Origin: Nitrospirae bacterium GWC2_57_9
GTDB lineage: Bacteria > Nitrospirota > UBA9217
Reading direction: 5' to 3'
Assembly: GCA_001805085.1 (NCBI GenBank)
Contig: MHEA01000136.1
Coordinates: forward strand, 17,360 to 24,990
Length of the DNA stretch: 7,631 bases
A program made the position numbers and the translations under genes. Shown here piece by piece: positions 1-6,659 of this stretch (positions are counted from its first letter, which is position 1; every line of letters begins with the position of its first letter). Below the pieces are notes generated by a model. That model did not search any database. It worked only from the letters and a program-made list of their open reading frames with translations, and had not been told where the DNA came from.

Positions 1-1064
1 CCCTGTCCCGGATCGTGGATATCGTACTGTCCTCCGGCACCACCGGCAAGCCGACCAGGGTGATGTACAGCGAATATGATCTCCAGCGCTTGGCCTATAA
101 TGAAGAGATCTCCCTGCAAAGCTGTGGACTGACGCGGGACGATGTGGTGTTGCTGACGTGCACGCTGGACCGGTGTTTTGTCGCGGGATTCGCCTATTAT
201 TCAGGCATCAGAACCCTGGGGGCAGCTGCGATCAGGAACGGCTTGAACAGCGCGGACAGCCACCTGGACATAATCCAGCAGTTGAATCCCACGGTCATCG
301 TCGGGGTGCCGACATTCCTGCTGAAGCTGGGACGGTTCATCAGCGGTCAGGGGATCGACCCGAAAAGCCTGCGGGTGCAGAAACTGGTCTGCATCGGCGA
401 GCCGATCCGGGACCGCAACCTGGCTTTTCTCAGGATGGGCGAAAGCCTGGAGGAGATCTGGGGTGCCAGTATCTATTCCACCTATGCCTCGTCCGAGACG
501 ATCACGTCCTTCTGCGAATGCACGGCACAGAACGGCGGCCATCTGCATCCCGATCTGGCCGTTGTCGAGATCGTGAACGACAAGGGCGAAGTGCTGGGGC
601 CCGGCGAGGCCGGTGAAGTCGTCGTGACCCCGCTGTCCATCGAAGGCATGCCGCTGCTCCGGTTCAAGACCGGCGATATCAGTTTCCTCGTGAATGAGCA
701 GTGTTCGTGCGGACGGTTCTCGCCGCGGCTCGGCCCTATCCTCGGCAGGAAGCTGCAGATGATGAAATTCCGGGGCACGACACTGTATCCCAATTCGTTC
801 TATGCGGTGCTGGATTCCTTTCCCGGCATCAGCGAATATTATGTGACGGCGACCAGCGATTTCGACCTGTCCGATGTGATCAAGGTCACCGTTGCCGTCG
901 AAGACAAGGCTTGCTCCGCCGAGACGATCATGGACCGGCTGCAGGCGCATCTGCGGGTGCGGCCGGAAGTGATAATCGCGAGCGAGGAAAGCGTGAGACG
1001 CCAGGTAAGCTCCGGGAACTCACGGAAATTAATTCGCTTTGTGGATAAGAGAAAAAAAATATGA
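1..1064 (+). CDS. PaaK-like AMP-forming acyl/aryl ligase, 5'-truncated by the window edge
   Basis: C-terminal part (about 353 codons visible) of an ANL-superfamily ligase that activates a carboxylic acid as an acyl-AMP and passes it to CoA or a carrier protein. The frame is open to the first base (L-S-R-I before the GTG at 15), so the N-terminus lies upstream and that GTG is not the start. Motifs seen: the AMP/phosphate loop SSGTTGKPT at 30-56; the adenylate motif YASSET with the Mg-binding Glu codon at 495-497; a GEAGEVVVTPL block and the hinge-region KTGD; then GRKLQMMKFRG from 744, which opens the small C-terminal domain. The order and the CxCGR element before the GR motif match phenylacetate-CoA ligase (PaaK)/CoF-synthetase relatives rather than long-chain acyl-CoA synthetases. 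The position beside dehydratase, ketosynthase and export genes suggests it loads the starter unit of a polyene-type pathway. The substrate is unknown. It overlaps the next gene by 4 nt (ATGA). Confidence 0.88.
   Translation, partial: LSRIVDIVLSSGTTGKPTRVMYSEYDLQRLAYNEEISLQSCGLTRDDVVLLTCTLDRCFVAGFAYYSGIRTLGAAAIRNGLNSADSHLDIIQQLNPTVIVGVPTFLLKLGRFISGQGIDPKSLRVQKLVCIGEPIRDRNLAFLRMGESLEEIWGASIYSTYASSETITSFCECTAQNGGHLHPDLAVVEIVNDKGEVLGPGEAGEVVVTPLSIEGMPLLRFKTGDISFLVNEQCSCGRFSPRLGPILGRKLQMMKFRGTTLYPNSFYAVLDSFPGISEYYVTATSDFDLSDVIKVTVAVEDKACSAETIMDRLQAHLRVRPEVIIASEESVRRQVSSGNSRKLIRFVDKRKKI
1052..1058 (+). promoter_or_regulatory. Candidate slippery heptamer A_AAA_AAA at a gene junction
   Basis: Eight A residues run from 1052 to 1059. 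In the ligase frame, positions 1053-1055 and 1056-1058 are AAA codons preceded by A, which is the classic -1 slippery arrangement. A -1 slip would read AAT at 1058-1060 and then ATG at 1061, joining the ligase to the radical SAM protein and bypassing the TGA at 1062. No clear stimulatory hairpin was identified and the purine-rich stretch at 1047-1052 may simply be the ribosome binding site of the next gene. Speculative. Confidence 0.2.
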
Positions 1065-2548
1065 AAACCTGCCAGAACCGTATTTATGGAGCCGAATATT
1101 CCCAGGAAGAGATCGCCGCCGCCGTCCGCGACGGGCGGCTGCTCTCCATGGAGATAGAGTTCAACAAGAGCTGCAATTTCCGGTGCCTCTATTGTTATGC
1201 ATCGGACAACAACCTTCATCGCAATGAGCTGACCAAAGAGGAGTTCATCGGCGTCATCAGGCAAGCCAGGGAACTGGGCGCCCGGAAGATGATCATCCTC
1301 GGCGGCGAACCGATGCTCTATCCGCATATCCTCGACATGATCCGGTTCATCCGGGGGCTGGATATGGAAGTGGAACTGTTCACGAACGGGACGAATATGA
1401 CCCCGGAAGCGGCCCGGACGATGTACGACCTGGGCGTGCGCGTCGTTCTGAAGATGAATACCTTCGACGAAAACCTCCAGGACACCCTGTCCGGCAGAAA
1501 AGGCGCATACGCACAGATCCAGGAAGCCTTCAGGAACCTGAAGCAGGCGGGCTATCCTTCCGCGGACCGATTCATGGGCGTCAGCACCGTGGTCTGCCAG
1601 CAGAATATCGAAGAGCTGCCGAGGATGTGGGAGTGGCTGCGCGATCAGAACATCGTTCCCTATTTCGAAATGATCACGCCGCAGGGCGGGGCGAAAGAAC
1701 ACAACATGCTTGACGTCGATTCACGCCGCGTGGAGGAGTTTTTCCGCAAGATATCCGAGATCGACAGGACCAAGTACGGCTACGACTGGGAGCCAAAGCC
1801 GCCGCTCGTCGGAGGGGAATGCCTTCGCCACCAGTTCTCCTGTGCCGTCAACTCCGAGGGCTTTGTCCAGCCCTGCGTCGGCGTCACGATCCCCATCGGC
1901 AATGTCCGAAACCACAAGCTCAAGGAAATCCTTCATGACAGCGAGGTCGTGCAGGACCTGAAGAGCTACAAGACGATGATCAAGGGGCCCTGCAGCCAAT
2001 GCGAGAAGCTCGATGAATGCTATGGGTGCCGGGGAGCCGCCTATCAGCTCACCGGTGATTATCTTGCCTCAGACCCGCTTTGCTGGAAGAATCTCGATCG
2101 CCGCGAGGAGATCATGTTCCTGCCGGTGGATGCCACGCTGCTGGTCCCGCACAAGCCACCCATGCTCCTTATCGACCGGCTTCTCGAGGTTCAGGAGCGC
2201 GTCTCCGTGTCGGAAATGACGGTGCGGAAGGACATGGTCTTTGTCGGCCCGGACGATGTCCTTGACGACGCATCCTATGGGGAGATCATTTCTCAGGCCC
2301 TTGCCGCCATGGAGGGATTCCGCAAAATGGGGAACCACGATCCGCAGCAGGAAGGTTTCCTGCTCGGCATTAAGAACCTCGAGATCTCGGGCGAGGCGCG
2401 GGCGGGCGATACCCTGCGCATCTCCGTTTTCAAGGTCGCAAAATTGGGTGATTTCGGCATTGTTCGCGGTGAGGTCCGGAACGGAACGACTGTTATCGCC
2501 CGCGGTGAAGTAAAGGTCTGGCAGGGGAGCAACGGCAAGGCGGCATGA
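1061..2548 (+). CDS. Radical SAM/SPASM enzyme fused to an ApeP-like hotdog dehydratase domain
   Basis: A 495-residue two-domain protein. Residues about 30-230 form a radical SAM core: C38-x3-C42-x2-C45 binds the SAM-coordinating [4Fe-4S] cluster and G80-G-E-P83 is the SAM-binding motif. Residues about 254-341 form a SPASM-type auxiliary cluster domain: C254, C261, G267-x4-C272, then C311-x2-C314-x5-C320-x2-C323 and C341. From about residue 352 to the end is a hotdog domain of the ApeP-like 3-hydroxyacyl-ACP dehydratase type (COG4706-like): LVPH364KPPMLLIDRL, then YGE408IISQ412ALAAMEG matching the family GIEYxAQ helix with Glu and Gln kept, then GFLLGIKNLEI. The frame is continuous with no stop between domains. 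The start at 1061 overlaps the ligase stop and has AAGAGA about 8 nt upstream. The radical SAM substrate is unknown; fusion to a dehydratase suggests that it acts on a carrier-bound chain or starter in the same pathway, which is inference. Confidence 0.87.
   Translation: MKTCQNRIYGAEYSQEEIAAAVRDGRLLSMEIEFNKSCNFRCLYCYASDNNLHRNELTKEEFIGVIRQARELGARKMIILGGEPMLYPHILDMIRFIRGLDMEVELFTNGTNMTPEAARTMYDLGVRVVLKMNTFDENLQDTLSGRKGAYAQIQEAFRNLKQAGYPSADRFMGVSTVVCQQNIEELPRMWEWLRDQNIVPYFEMITPQGGAKEHNMLDVDSRRVEEFFRKISEIDRTKYGYDWEPKPPLVGGECLRHQFSCAVNSEGFVQPCVGVTIPIGNVRNHKLKEILHDSEVVQDLKSYKTMIKGPCSQCEKLDECYGCRGAAYQLTGDYLASDPLCWKNLDRREEIMFLPVDATLLVPHKPPMLLIDRLLEVQERVSVSEMTVRKDMVFVGPDDVLDDASYGEIISQALAAMEGFRKMGNHDPQQEGFLLGIKNLEISGEARAGDTLRISVFKVAKLGDFGIVRGEVRNGTTVIARGEVKVWQGSNGKAA
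2105..2116 (+). promoter_or_regulatory. Possible internal ribosome binding site and ATG ahead of the dehydratase domain
   Basis: GAGGAG at 2105-2110 is followed after 3 nt by an in-frame ATG at 2114-2116, exactly at the linker between the SPASM and hotdog domains. Initiation here would make a free 144-residue ApeP-like dehydratase, the form usual for this family. The spacer is shorter than optimal and GAGGAG also simply encodes Glu-Glu, so this may be coincidence or a relic of a former separate gene. Confidence 0.25.
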
Positions 2549-3234
2549 GCGTGCATCGGAAGACCATAGTTCATGCTGTCCTGGTGCTGATGGTGTGCGC
2601 ACTGGCAGGCCAGAGACCGCTTTCCGCCGAAGACCTCCCCCGGGAGGCGCAAAAGGCGCCTGCCGATGTTGCCGCGTTCCTGAACAGCCTTGGCAAAAAG
2701 GTATCCGGCTTCAAGACCCTTAAGACCGAATTTACCCAGGAAAAAGAGATGTCCCTGTTCAAGGAGAAAATCGTCCTTCAGGGCAGGATCTATCTTCAGA
2801 AACCTGGCAAGATCGCCTGGCATGTCGACAAGCCCCTCCGCTATTCGGTCCTGATCACCGATACGGCCATTCGTCAGTGGGACGAGGACACGAACAAGGT
2901 CCGCGAGATCTCACTCGCCAATAATCCCGTTTTTCAGAGCGTGATCGGCCAGATGACCGTCTGGTTTTCCGGAGAGTACGGCTCACTTCTCGAGAACAAC
3001 GACGTGAAGGTGCTGAGCCTCCGTCCCGTCGTGATCGAATGCACTCCCCGGGAAAAAAACATCGCCGGAAAGGTCATCAAGAGTATCACGATCACCTTCC
3101 GTGACGACGAGACCTATCTGAAGCAGATACGGATACAGGAACTGACCGGCGACGTCACCACTCTCCATTTTACGAATACGCTCATCAACGTTCCGCTCGA
3201 CAGCAGCAGCTTTGAGGTCAAACGGCATGTTTGA
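2545..3234 (+). CDS. LolA-like periplasmic carrier protein
   Basis: A 229-residue protein with a Sec signal peptide: basic start (R5, K6), hydrophobic core AVLVLMVCALAG (residues 11-22) and a likely signal peptidase I site after L-S-A28. The cysteine at 18 is not in a lipobox, so it is probably soluble and periplasmic. The mature part has the LolA-family pattern FKTLKTEFTQEKEMSLFKEK, then GRIYLQKPGKIAWHVDKP, then a VLITDTAIRQWD strand. LolA carries lipoproteins across the periplasm through a half-barrel hydrophobic cavity; versions in aryl polyene and related lipid clusters are thought to carry the pathway product instead. It sits between biosynthetic genes and an MMPL exporter, so a role as product chaperone is likely rather than that of the housekeeping LolA. 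Start ATG overlaps the preceding stop (ATGA), and the gene overlaps the exporter gene by 8 nt. Confidence 0.85.
   Translation: MSVHRKTIVHAVLVLMVCALAGQRPLSAEDLPREAQKAPADVAAFLNSLGKKVSGFKTLKTEFTQEKEMSLFKEKIVLQGRIYLQKPGKIAWHVDKPLRYSVLITDTAIRQWDEDTNKVREISLANNPVFQSVIGQMTVWFSGEYGSLLENNDVKVLSLRPVVIECTPREKNIAGKVIKSITITFRDDETYLKQIRIQELTGDVTTLHFTNTLINVPLDSSSFEVKRHV
2634..2661 (+). repeat. Two adjacent GC-rich inverted repeats inside the LolA-like gene
   Basis: CCTCC/GGAGG arms at 2634-2638 and 2643-2647 enclose a 4-nt loop. An overlapping perfect 6-bp stem AGGCGC (2645-2650) / GCGCCT (2656-2661) encloses AAAAG. The two stems share bases, so they are mutually exclusive. They lie just after the signal peptide codons. 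No U-run follows, so this is not a terminator. Functional meaning is doubtful. Confidence 0.3.
3214..3229 (+). promoter_or_regulatory. Ribosome binding site deciding the exporter start
   Basis: GAGG at 3214-3217 stands 9 nt before the ATG at 3227. This supports ATG 3227 over the in-frame TTG at 3212, which would add five residues (L-R-S-N-G) and would lie on top of the ribosome binding site. Confidence 0.6.
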
Positions 3235-5617
3235 GAGATACTTTGCCCTCCTCTTCGAGTTCCTCAAGGAGCACAGGAAGAGCGTCCTCTGGTCCATTGC
3301 CCTCCTCGGCGTTCTCGCCGCAATCGGCGTTTTCTTCGTTCGCTACGAGAGCAGCATCGATCTTATGTTCCCGGACGATCCTGACATCCGCCGCAGCCTG
3401 GATTTTCTGCGTGATTCAAAGCTGTCCGACAAGGTGGTTCTGTCCGTTGCGCTGACCGATCCCGAAAAAGACAAAGGCGACCTTTTTCATGCCGTCGACC
3501 AACTGGCCGCCCGCCTCACACCGCCCCTGTTCACGAAGGTGACCACCGGGGCTTCCGGCCAGATGCCCGGCAATGAACTGTTCGGGATGCGATACGCAGC
3601 GCAGGTCCTGGATGAACGGGAACTGAAGATCCTTGACGGCAGGCTGACGAGCGAGGGCGTTTCGGAACAGCTGCGCGGCATCTATGTCAGTTCCCTGAAA
3701 CTGGAGAGCCTGTTCACCAATTCCCTTGTCCGGTCCGACCCGCTCGGCGTCCGCGGGTTCCTGTTCGAAAAGCTGCGTGCTCTGCCGGCATCCATGGGCT
3801 ACGATGTCGGTATTGAGGACGGGCATTTCGTGAGCCGGGACGGGCGGCATGCGATGATCATCATCGAAACGCCCGTTAAAATGACCCAGGGCGCCGAAAG
3901 CGCGGCGCTTGTGGAAACGCTGAAGGACGCGATCAAAACGCTCCCCGCCTTTGTTTCCGTTGATATCATCAGCGGCCACCTGCATGCGGTCAGCAACGAG
4001 AAAGTGGTCAAGCGGGACATCCAGGTCGCATCAGCTCTGGTGACCGTTTCCTTCCTGGTGCTCTTTCTCGTCATATTCCCCGATCCGCGGGTCGGCCTGG
4101 TCTTCATCATCCCGGTGATCGGCCTTGCTTTCTCGATCAATCTGTCGGGTTTCTTCCTGGGAAGCCTTTCCTATCTGGTGATCGGGATCGGAACCGCTGT
4201 CGCCGGTATCACCGTGGATCACGGTCTTCACATGTATATTGCGCTCCGAAAGGAAGCGACGACCGCGCAGATCGCGCGGGTGACGAAGCTGATCGTGATC
4301 GATTCCGTCACTACTGTTTTCGGATTCAGTGCCTTGTTCCTGTCCCGTGTGCCGGGGTACCATCAGCTCGCGTTCTTTGCAGATCTGTGCGTGCTGTTTT
4401 CGCTGATGCTTGCTGTTTTTATCCTTCCCTTGCTCCTGCACTGGAAGAAGCCTCCCGTCATGAGGGGCTTCGGCCGGAGCGAACAGGCCGTCAATCCGTT
4501 CTGGTCAAGCAGGGCAAGTGTCGCTGTCTGGCTGGGCATGACCCTGGTGATGCTGTTCTTTGCGACCAGGATCCAGTTCGAGAGCGATGTCATGCGCCTG
4601 GACGGAAGCGAACCCTATATCCGCGAGGCTGAAGAGCGCTTTTACCGGACCTGGGGCGGGCAGAACAACCAGGCCGTCTTTGTCGCCACCGGCGGCACCC
4701 TCGAACAGGCGCTGGAGGCAAATGACCTGATCTACCGAGAGGCAATGGCCGCAATCGGGGCGAAGGATTTTTCCAGTCTCTCCCTGCTCTGGCCCTCACA
4801 GAAAACCAGACAGGAGAACGTGAAACAGTGGAACCGCTTCTGGCGTGAGGGGCGAGCTGAAAAGCTGCGGCGTCACCTGCGCGAACAGGCGCCGCGGTAC
4901 GGAATGCGGGAAGAGGCGTTCGCGCCCTTTTTCGAGGAGCTTTCCGGGAAAGGGCAGGATGTCGCCGGAACGGACAAGCTCTTCGATGCGATCCAGGAGC
5001 GCTTCATTGTCAAGGCCGGTGATGGGTACCGGGTGCTGTCCTTTTTTCCCGATGAACGGACTTTCATTGAAAAGCTTATGCCGATCAGCGAGCGGCATGC
5101 CGGTTCCTTCATTGTTTCCCGCAAGGCTGTCTCGACCCAGGTATCGGCTTTTACCTTCGGGGAGGTGAAATTCCTCGTTCCTGTCGCGTTGTTCTTCAAT
5201 GTCGTGCTTACGTGGATCTTCTTCCGGAACGTACGGGAAACGGTCATAGCCCTGATACCTCTGGTCACGGGCGTCATCTGGCTGGCCGGGTTCATGGTCC
5301 TCCTGCGGATCCCGCTCGATATCGTGAACATCATCGGCATCGTCGTCGTTTCCGGCGTTATCGTGGATTACGGGATCGGCGTTACCTACGAGCATCAGTA
5401 CAAGCTGAAGATCGGGACGGTCATGGCGATCTCGCTCTCGGCGGTTACGACCATCCTCGGGTCCGGAGTGCTCCTGTTCGCAAAGCATCCGGTCATGTTC
5501 TCGATCGGGGTCGGTATGACGGTCAGTGTCTTGACGGGCTATCTCACGTCCATCTTCGTTGTCCCGTCCCTGTGCGATCTCTTTGTCAAGCGGGAGACGG
5601 GAGAGGTGGTTCCTTGA
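3227..5617 (+). CDS. MMPL/RND-family exporter, 12 membrane segments
   Basis: A 796-residue inner-membrane transporter with the two-fold repeat of the RND superfamily. TM1 is near 19-38, a large periplasmic loop spans about 39-265, TM2-TM6 lie at about 266-403, TM7 at about 430-448, a second periplasmic loop at about 450-645, and TM8-TM12 at about 648-785. Each half has an acidic residue in the proton-relay helix: D331 in AGITVDHGLHMYIAL and D714 in SGVIVDYGIGVTYEH. Length and topology fit MMPL exporters of aryl polyene-type clusters and HpnN-like lipid exporters. Known members use the proton gradient to move lipids or lipid-like products from the inner membrane. Placement between a LolA-like carrier and a lipoprotein indicates that the three form one export route. 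No frameshift or missing segment is seen. Ends at a TGA overlapping the next TTG start. Confidence 0.93.
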   Translation: MFERYFALLFEFLKEHRKSVLWSIALLGVLAAIGVFFVRYESSIDLMFPDDPDIRRSLDFLRDSKLSDKVVLSVALTDPEKDKGDLFHAVDQLAARLTPPLFTKVTTGASGQMPGNELFGMRYAAQVLDERELKILDGRLTSEGVSEQLRGIYVSSLKLESLFTNSLVRSDPLGVRGFLFEKLRALPASMGYDVGIEDGHFVSRDGRHAMIIIETPVKMTQGAESAALVETLKDAIKTLPAFVSVDIISGHLHAVSNEKVVKRDIQVASALVTVSFLVLFLVIFPDPRVGLVFIIPVIGLAFSINLSGFFLGSLSYLVIGIGTAVAGITVDHGLHMYIALRKEATTAQIARVTKLIVIDSVTTVFGFSALFLSRVPGYHQLAFFADLCVLFSLMLAVFILPLLLHWKKPPVMRGFGRSEQAVNPFWSSRASVAVWLGMTLVMLFFATRIQFESDVMRLDGSEPYIREAEERFYRTWGGQNNQAVFVATGGTLEQALEANDLIYREAMAAIGAKDFSSLSLLWPSQKTRQENVKQWNRFWREGRAEKLRRHLREQAPRYGMREEAFAPFFEELSGKGQDVAGTDKLFDAIQERFIVKAGDGYRVLSFFPDERTFIEKLMPISERHAGSFIVSRKAVSTQVSAFTFGEVKFLVPVALFFNVVLTWIFFRNVRETVIALIPLVTGVIWLAGFMVLLRIPLDIVNIIGIVVVSGVIVDYGIGVTYEHQYKLKIGTVMAISLSAVTTILGSGVLLFAKHPVMFSIGVGMTVSVLTGYLTSIFVVPSLCDLFVKRETGEVVP
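5601..5616 (+). promoter_or_regulatory. Ribosome binding site and TTG start of the lipoprotein gene
   Basis: The purine-rich stretch GAGAGG at 5601-5606 lies 7 nt before TTG 5614, and the TTG shares bases with the exporter stop codon (TTGA). The frame is open far upstream to about 5212, but only the TTG gives an immediate R-K plus hydrophobic signal sequence, so it is taken as the true start. Confidence 0.65.
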
Positions 5618-6285
5618 GGAAAACGGCGCTTTTTGCCTGCCTTCTGCTCTGCAGCGCCGCCTGCACGAGCGTCCCGTTCCGGCAGGCAGAGCTCGTGCCG
5701 CTTTCTGAAGACCCGGCCAGGGTCGTCGAACGCTTCCGGGCGGCAACTCCTGAAAGTTTTCATTTGCTGAGCAGCGTTGTTTTTGAGTATAATTGGCAGG
5801 CCTTTTCCGGTTTAAGCTCGATCGAGATCGACAGGGCTGATGCCGGTTTCAAGGTTGCCGGCATGACCGCAATGGGCGTCAAGCTGTTCGAATTGTCCGG
5901 CGACCGGGAGGGTATTACGACCCGTTATTCCGTGGCTGCCTTGAGCAAGTACGGAGACCTTGCCGCTGCGGTAGGCAACGATATCAGGCGGATCTATTTC
6001 GACCTGGTCCCGGGACCGCAAGCGACTATCTGGAGGAGAAAAAAGAAGCTGGTTTTCCGGCAGCCCTCCGGTACCGGTTTCCTGGAGTATGTATTCGCAG
6101 GCGCAGCCGGAGATCTCATAGAAAAAAATTACTATGAAGACAGCGGGATCGTCTGGCGGGCGGCCTACTACGAATATGCCGATCAGCGGGGGAAGCGATT
6201 CCCCCAGGGCATCGTCTTCATTCATTACGACTACGGGTACCGGCTGACGGTCAGACATAAGGAGTTTCGTTTTGAGAACAATTAG
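5614..6285 (+). CDS. LolB/DUF3261-like outer-membrane lipoprotein
   Basis: A 223-residue protein from a TTG start. It begins with a short lipoprotein-type signal, R2-K3 then ALFACLLLC, and a likely lipidated Cys17 in S-A-A-C. The -3 residue is Ser rather than the usual Leu/Val/Ile, so the lipobox is slightly atypical. Thr18 after the Cys is not Asp, so Lol sorting to the outer membrane is expected. The body has SVVFEYNWQAFSG, then SIEIDRADAGFKVAGM and TAMGVKLFEL, a pattern of amphipathic strands like LolB and the DUF3261 lipoproteins that follow the MMPL gene in aryl polyene clusters. The C-terminal part (YEYADQRGKRFPQGIVFIHY) is also strand-rich. It probably receives the product or its LolA-like carrier at the outer membrane. 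The family call rests on pattern and context, not on a diagnostic motif. Confidence 0.75.
   Translation: MRKTALFACLLLCSAACTSVPFRQAELVPLSEDPARVVERFRAATPESFHLLSSVVFEYNWQAFSGLSSIEIDRADAGFKVAGMTAMGVKLFELSGDREGITTRYSVAALSKYGDLAAAVGNDIRRIYFDLVPGPQATIWRRKKKLVFRQPSGTGFLEYVFAGAAGDLIEKNYYEDSGIVWRAAYYEYADQRGKRFPQGIVFIHYDYGYRLTVRHKEFRFENN
6259..6274 (+). promoter_or_regulatory. Strong ribosome binding site and TTG start of the hotdog gene
   Basis: AAGGAG at 6259-6264 lies 7 nt before TTG 6272. It is the best Shine-Dalgarno match in the window and lies inside the 3' end of the lipoprotein gene, so it may compensate for the weak TTG initiation codon. Confidence 0.7.
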
Positions 6286-6658
6286 AGCGGAGATTCAACA
6301 GTACATGGCCGGCCCGGCCAGGGAAGGCGCCGCCCTCAGAGCGCGGTTTCAGTTCCCTCCTGAATTCATCGGATTTCAGGGACATTTCCCGCAGAAGAAG
6401 ATATTGCCGGGCGTATGCCAGATCCAGCTGGTGCTCTCGATGCTGGAAAAGGAGACCCTGAAGCAGATCGCCCTGAAAGAGGTCGTCCTTGCCAAGTATT
6501 TCTCACCGGTGTTTCCCGACGAAGAAATTGTCTGTGTCATCGGCGACATCGGGAACGGCGCCGGCGAGCATGTGTTGAAAGCGGCGATCTCGAAGGGAGC
6601 TGCAAAGGTCGCCGAACTGAAGCTCAAGGTGGTCCTTGCCGGAGGAAAGAAAGCGTAG
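6272..6658 (+). CDS. FabZ/ApeI-like hotdog 3-hydroxyacyl-ACP dehydratase homologue
   Basis: A 128-residue single hotdog protein. It keeps the FabZ signature FQGH38FPQKKILPGV, with His38 at the catalytic histidine position. The second catalytic position, 14 residues after the histidine (Glu in FabZ, Asp in FabA), is Gln52 in LPGVCQIQ52LVLSML, so the usual acid/base pair is incomplete. The family dehydrates 3-hydroxyacyl-ACP to trans-2-enoyl-ACP. Here the likely role is making double bonds in a growing polyene, possibly with the ApeP-like domain encoded upstream, or as a non-catalytic or binding subunit. The protein is shorter than typical FabZ (about 145-150 residues). It starts 14 nt inside the lipoprotein gene and ends 1 nt before the next gene. 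Confidence 0.82.
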   Translation: MRTIRAEIQQYMAGPAREGAALRARFQFPPEFIGFQGHFPQKKILPGVCQIQLVLSMLEKETLKQIALKEVVLAKYFSPVFPDEEIVCVIGDIGNGAGEHVLKAAISKGAAKVAELKLKVVLAGGKKA

Positions 6659-6659
6659 C

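Noticed and set aside
201..950. Long open frame on the - strand across the ligase gene
   Set aside because: It mirrors the ligase coding region, shows no recognisable motif and has no plausible ribosome binding context; treated as antisense artefact.
2590..2604. Lipobox around Cys18 of the LolA-like protein
   Set aside because: The residue before the Cys is Val, not Gly/Ala/Ser, and a good signal peptidase I site (LSA) follows, so it is called periplasmic and soluble.
2634..2661. Intrinsic terminator
   Set aside because: Stems are short, lie inside a coding region and are not followed by a T-run.
3212..3226. Earlier TTG start for the exporter
   Set aside because: It adds only five residues and would overlap the GAGG ribosome binding site serving ATG 3227.
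5212..5613. Upstream extension of the lipoprotein reading frame
   Set aside because: This part translates to low-complexity Arg/Gly/His-rich sequence overlapping the last membrane helices of the exporter; the signal peptide only begins at TTG 5614.
4796..5746. Long open frame on the - strand across the exporter gene
   Set aside because: Composition is rich in Arg, Asp, Gln and Gly without domain-like motifs, and it lies opposite a clear MMPL gene; it is a GC-rich antisense shadow.
6636..6659. Earlier TTG start for the thioesterase
   Set aside because: It precedes the GGAGG element at 6641-6645 and adds eight charged residues with no homologous character; ATG 6660 fits better.
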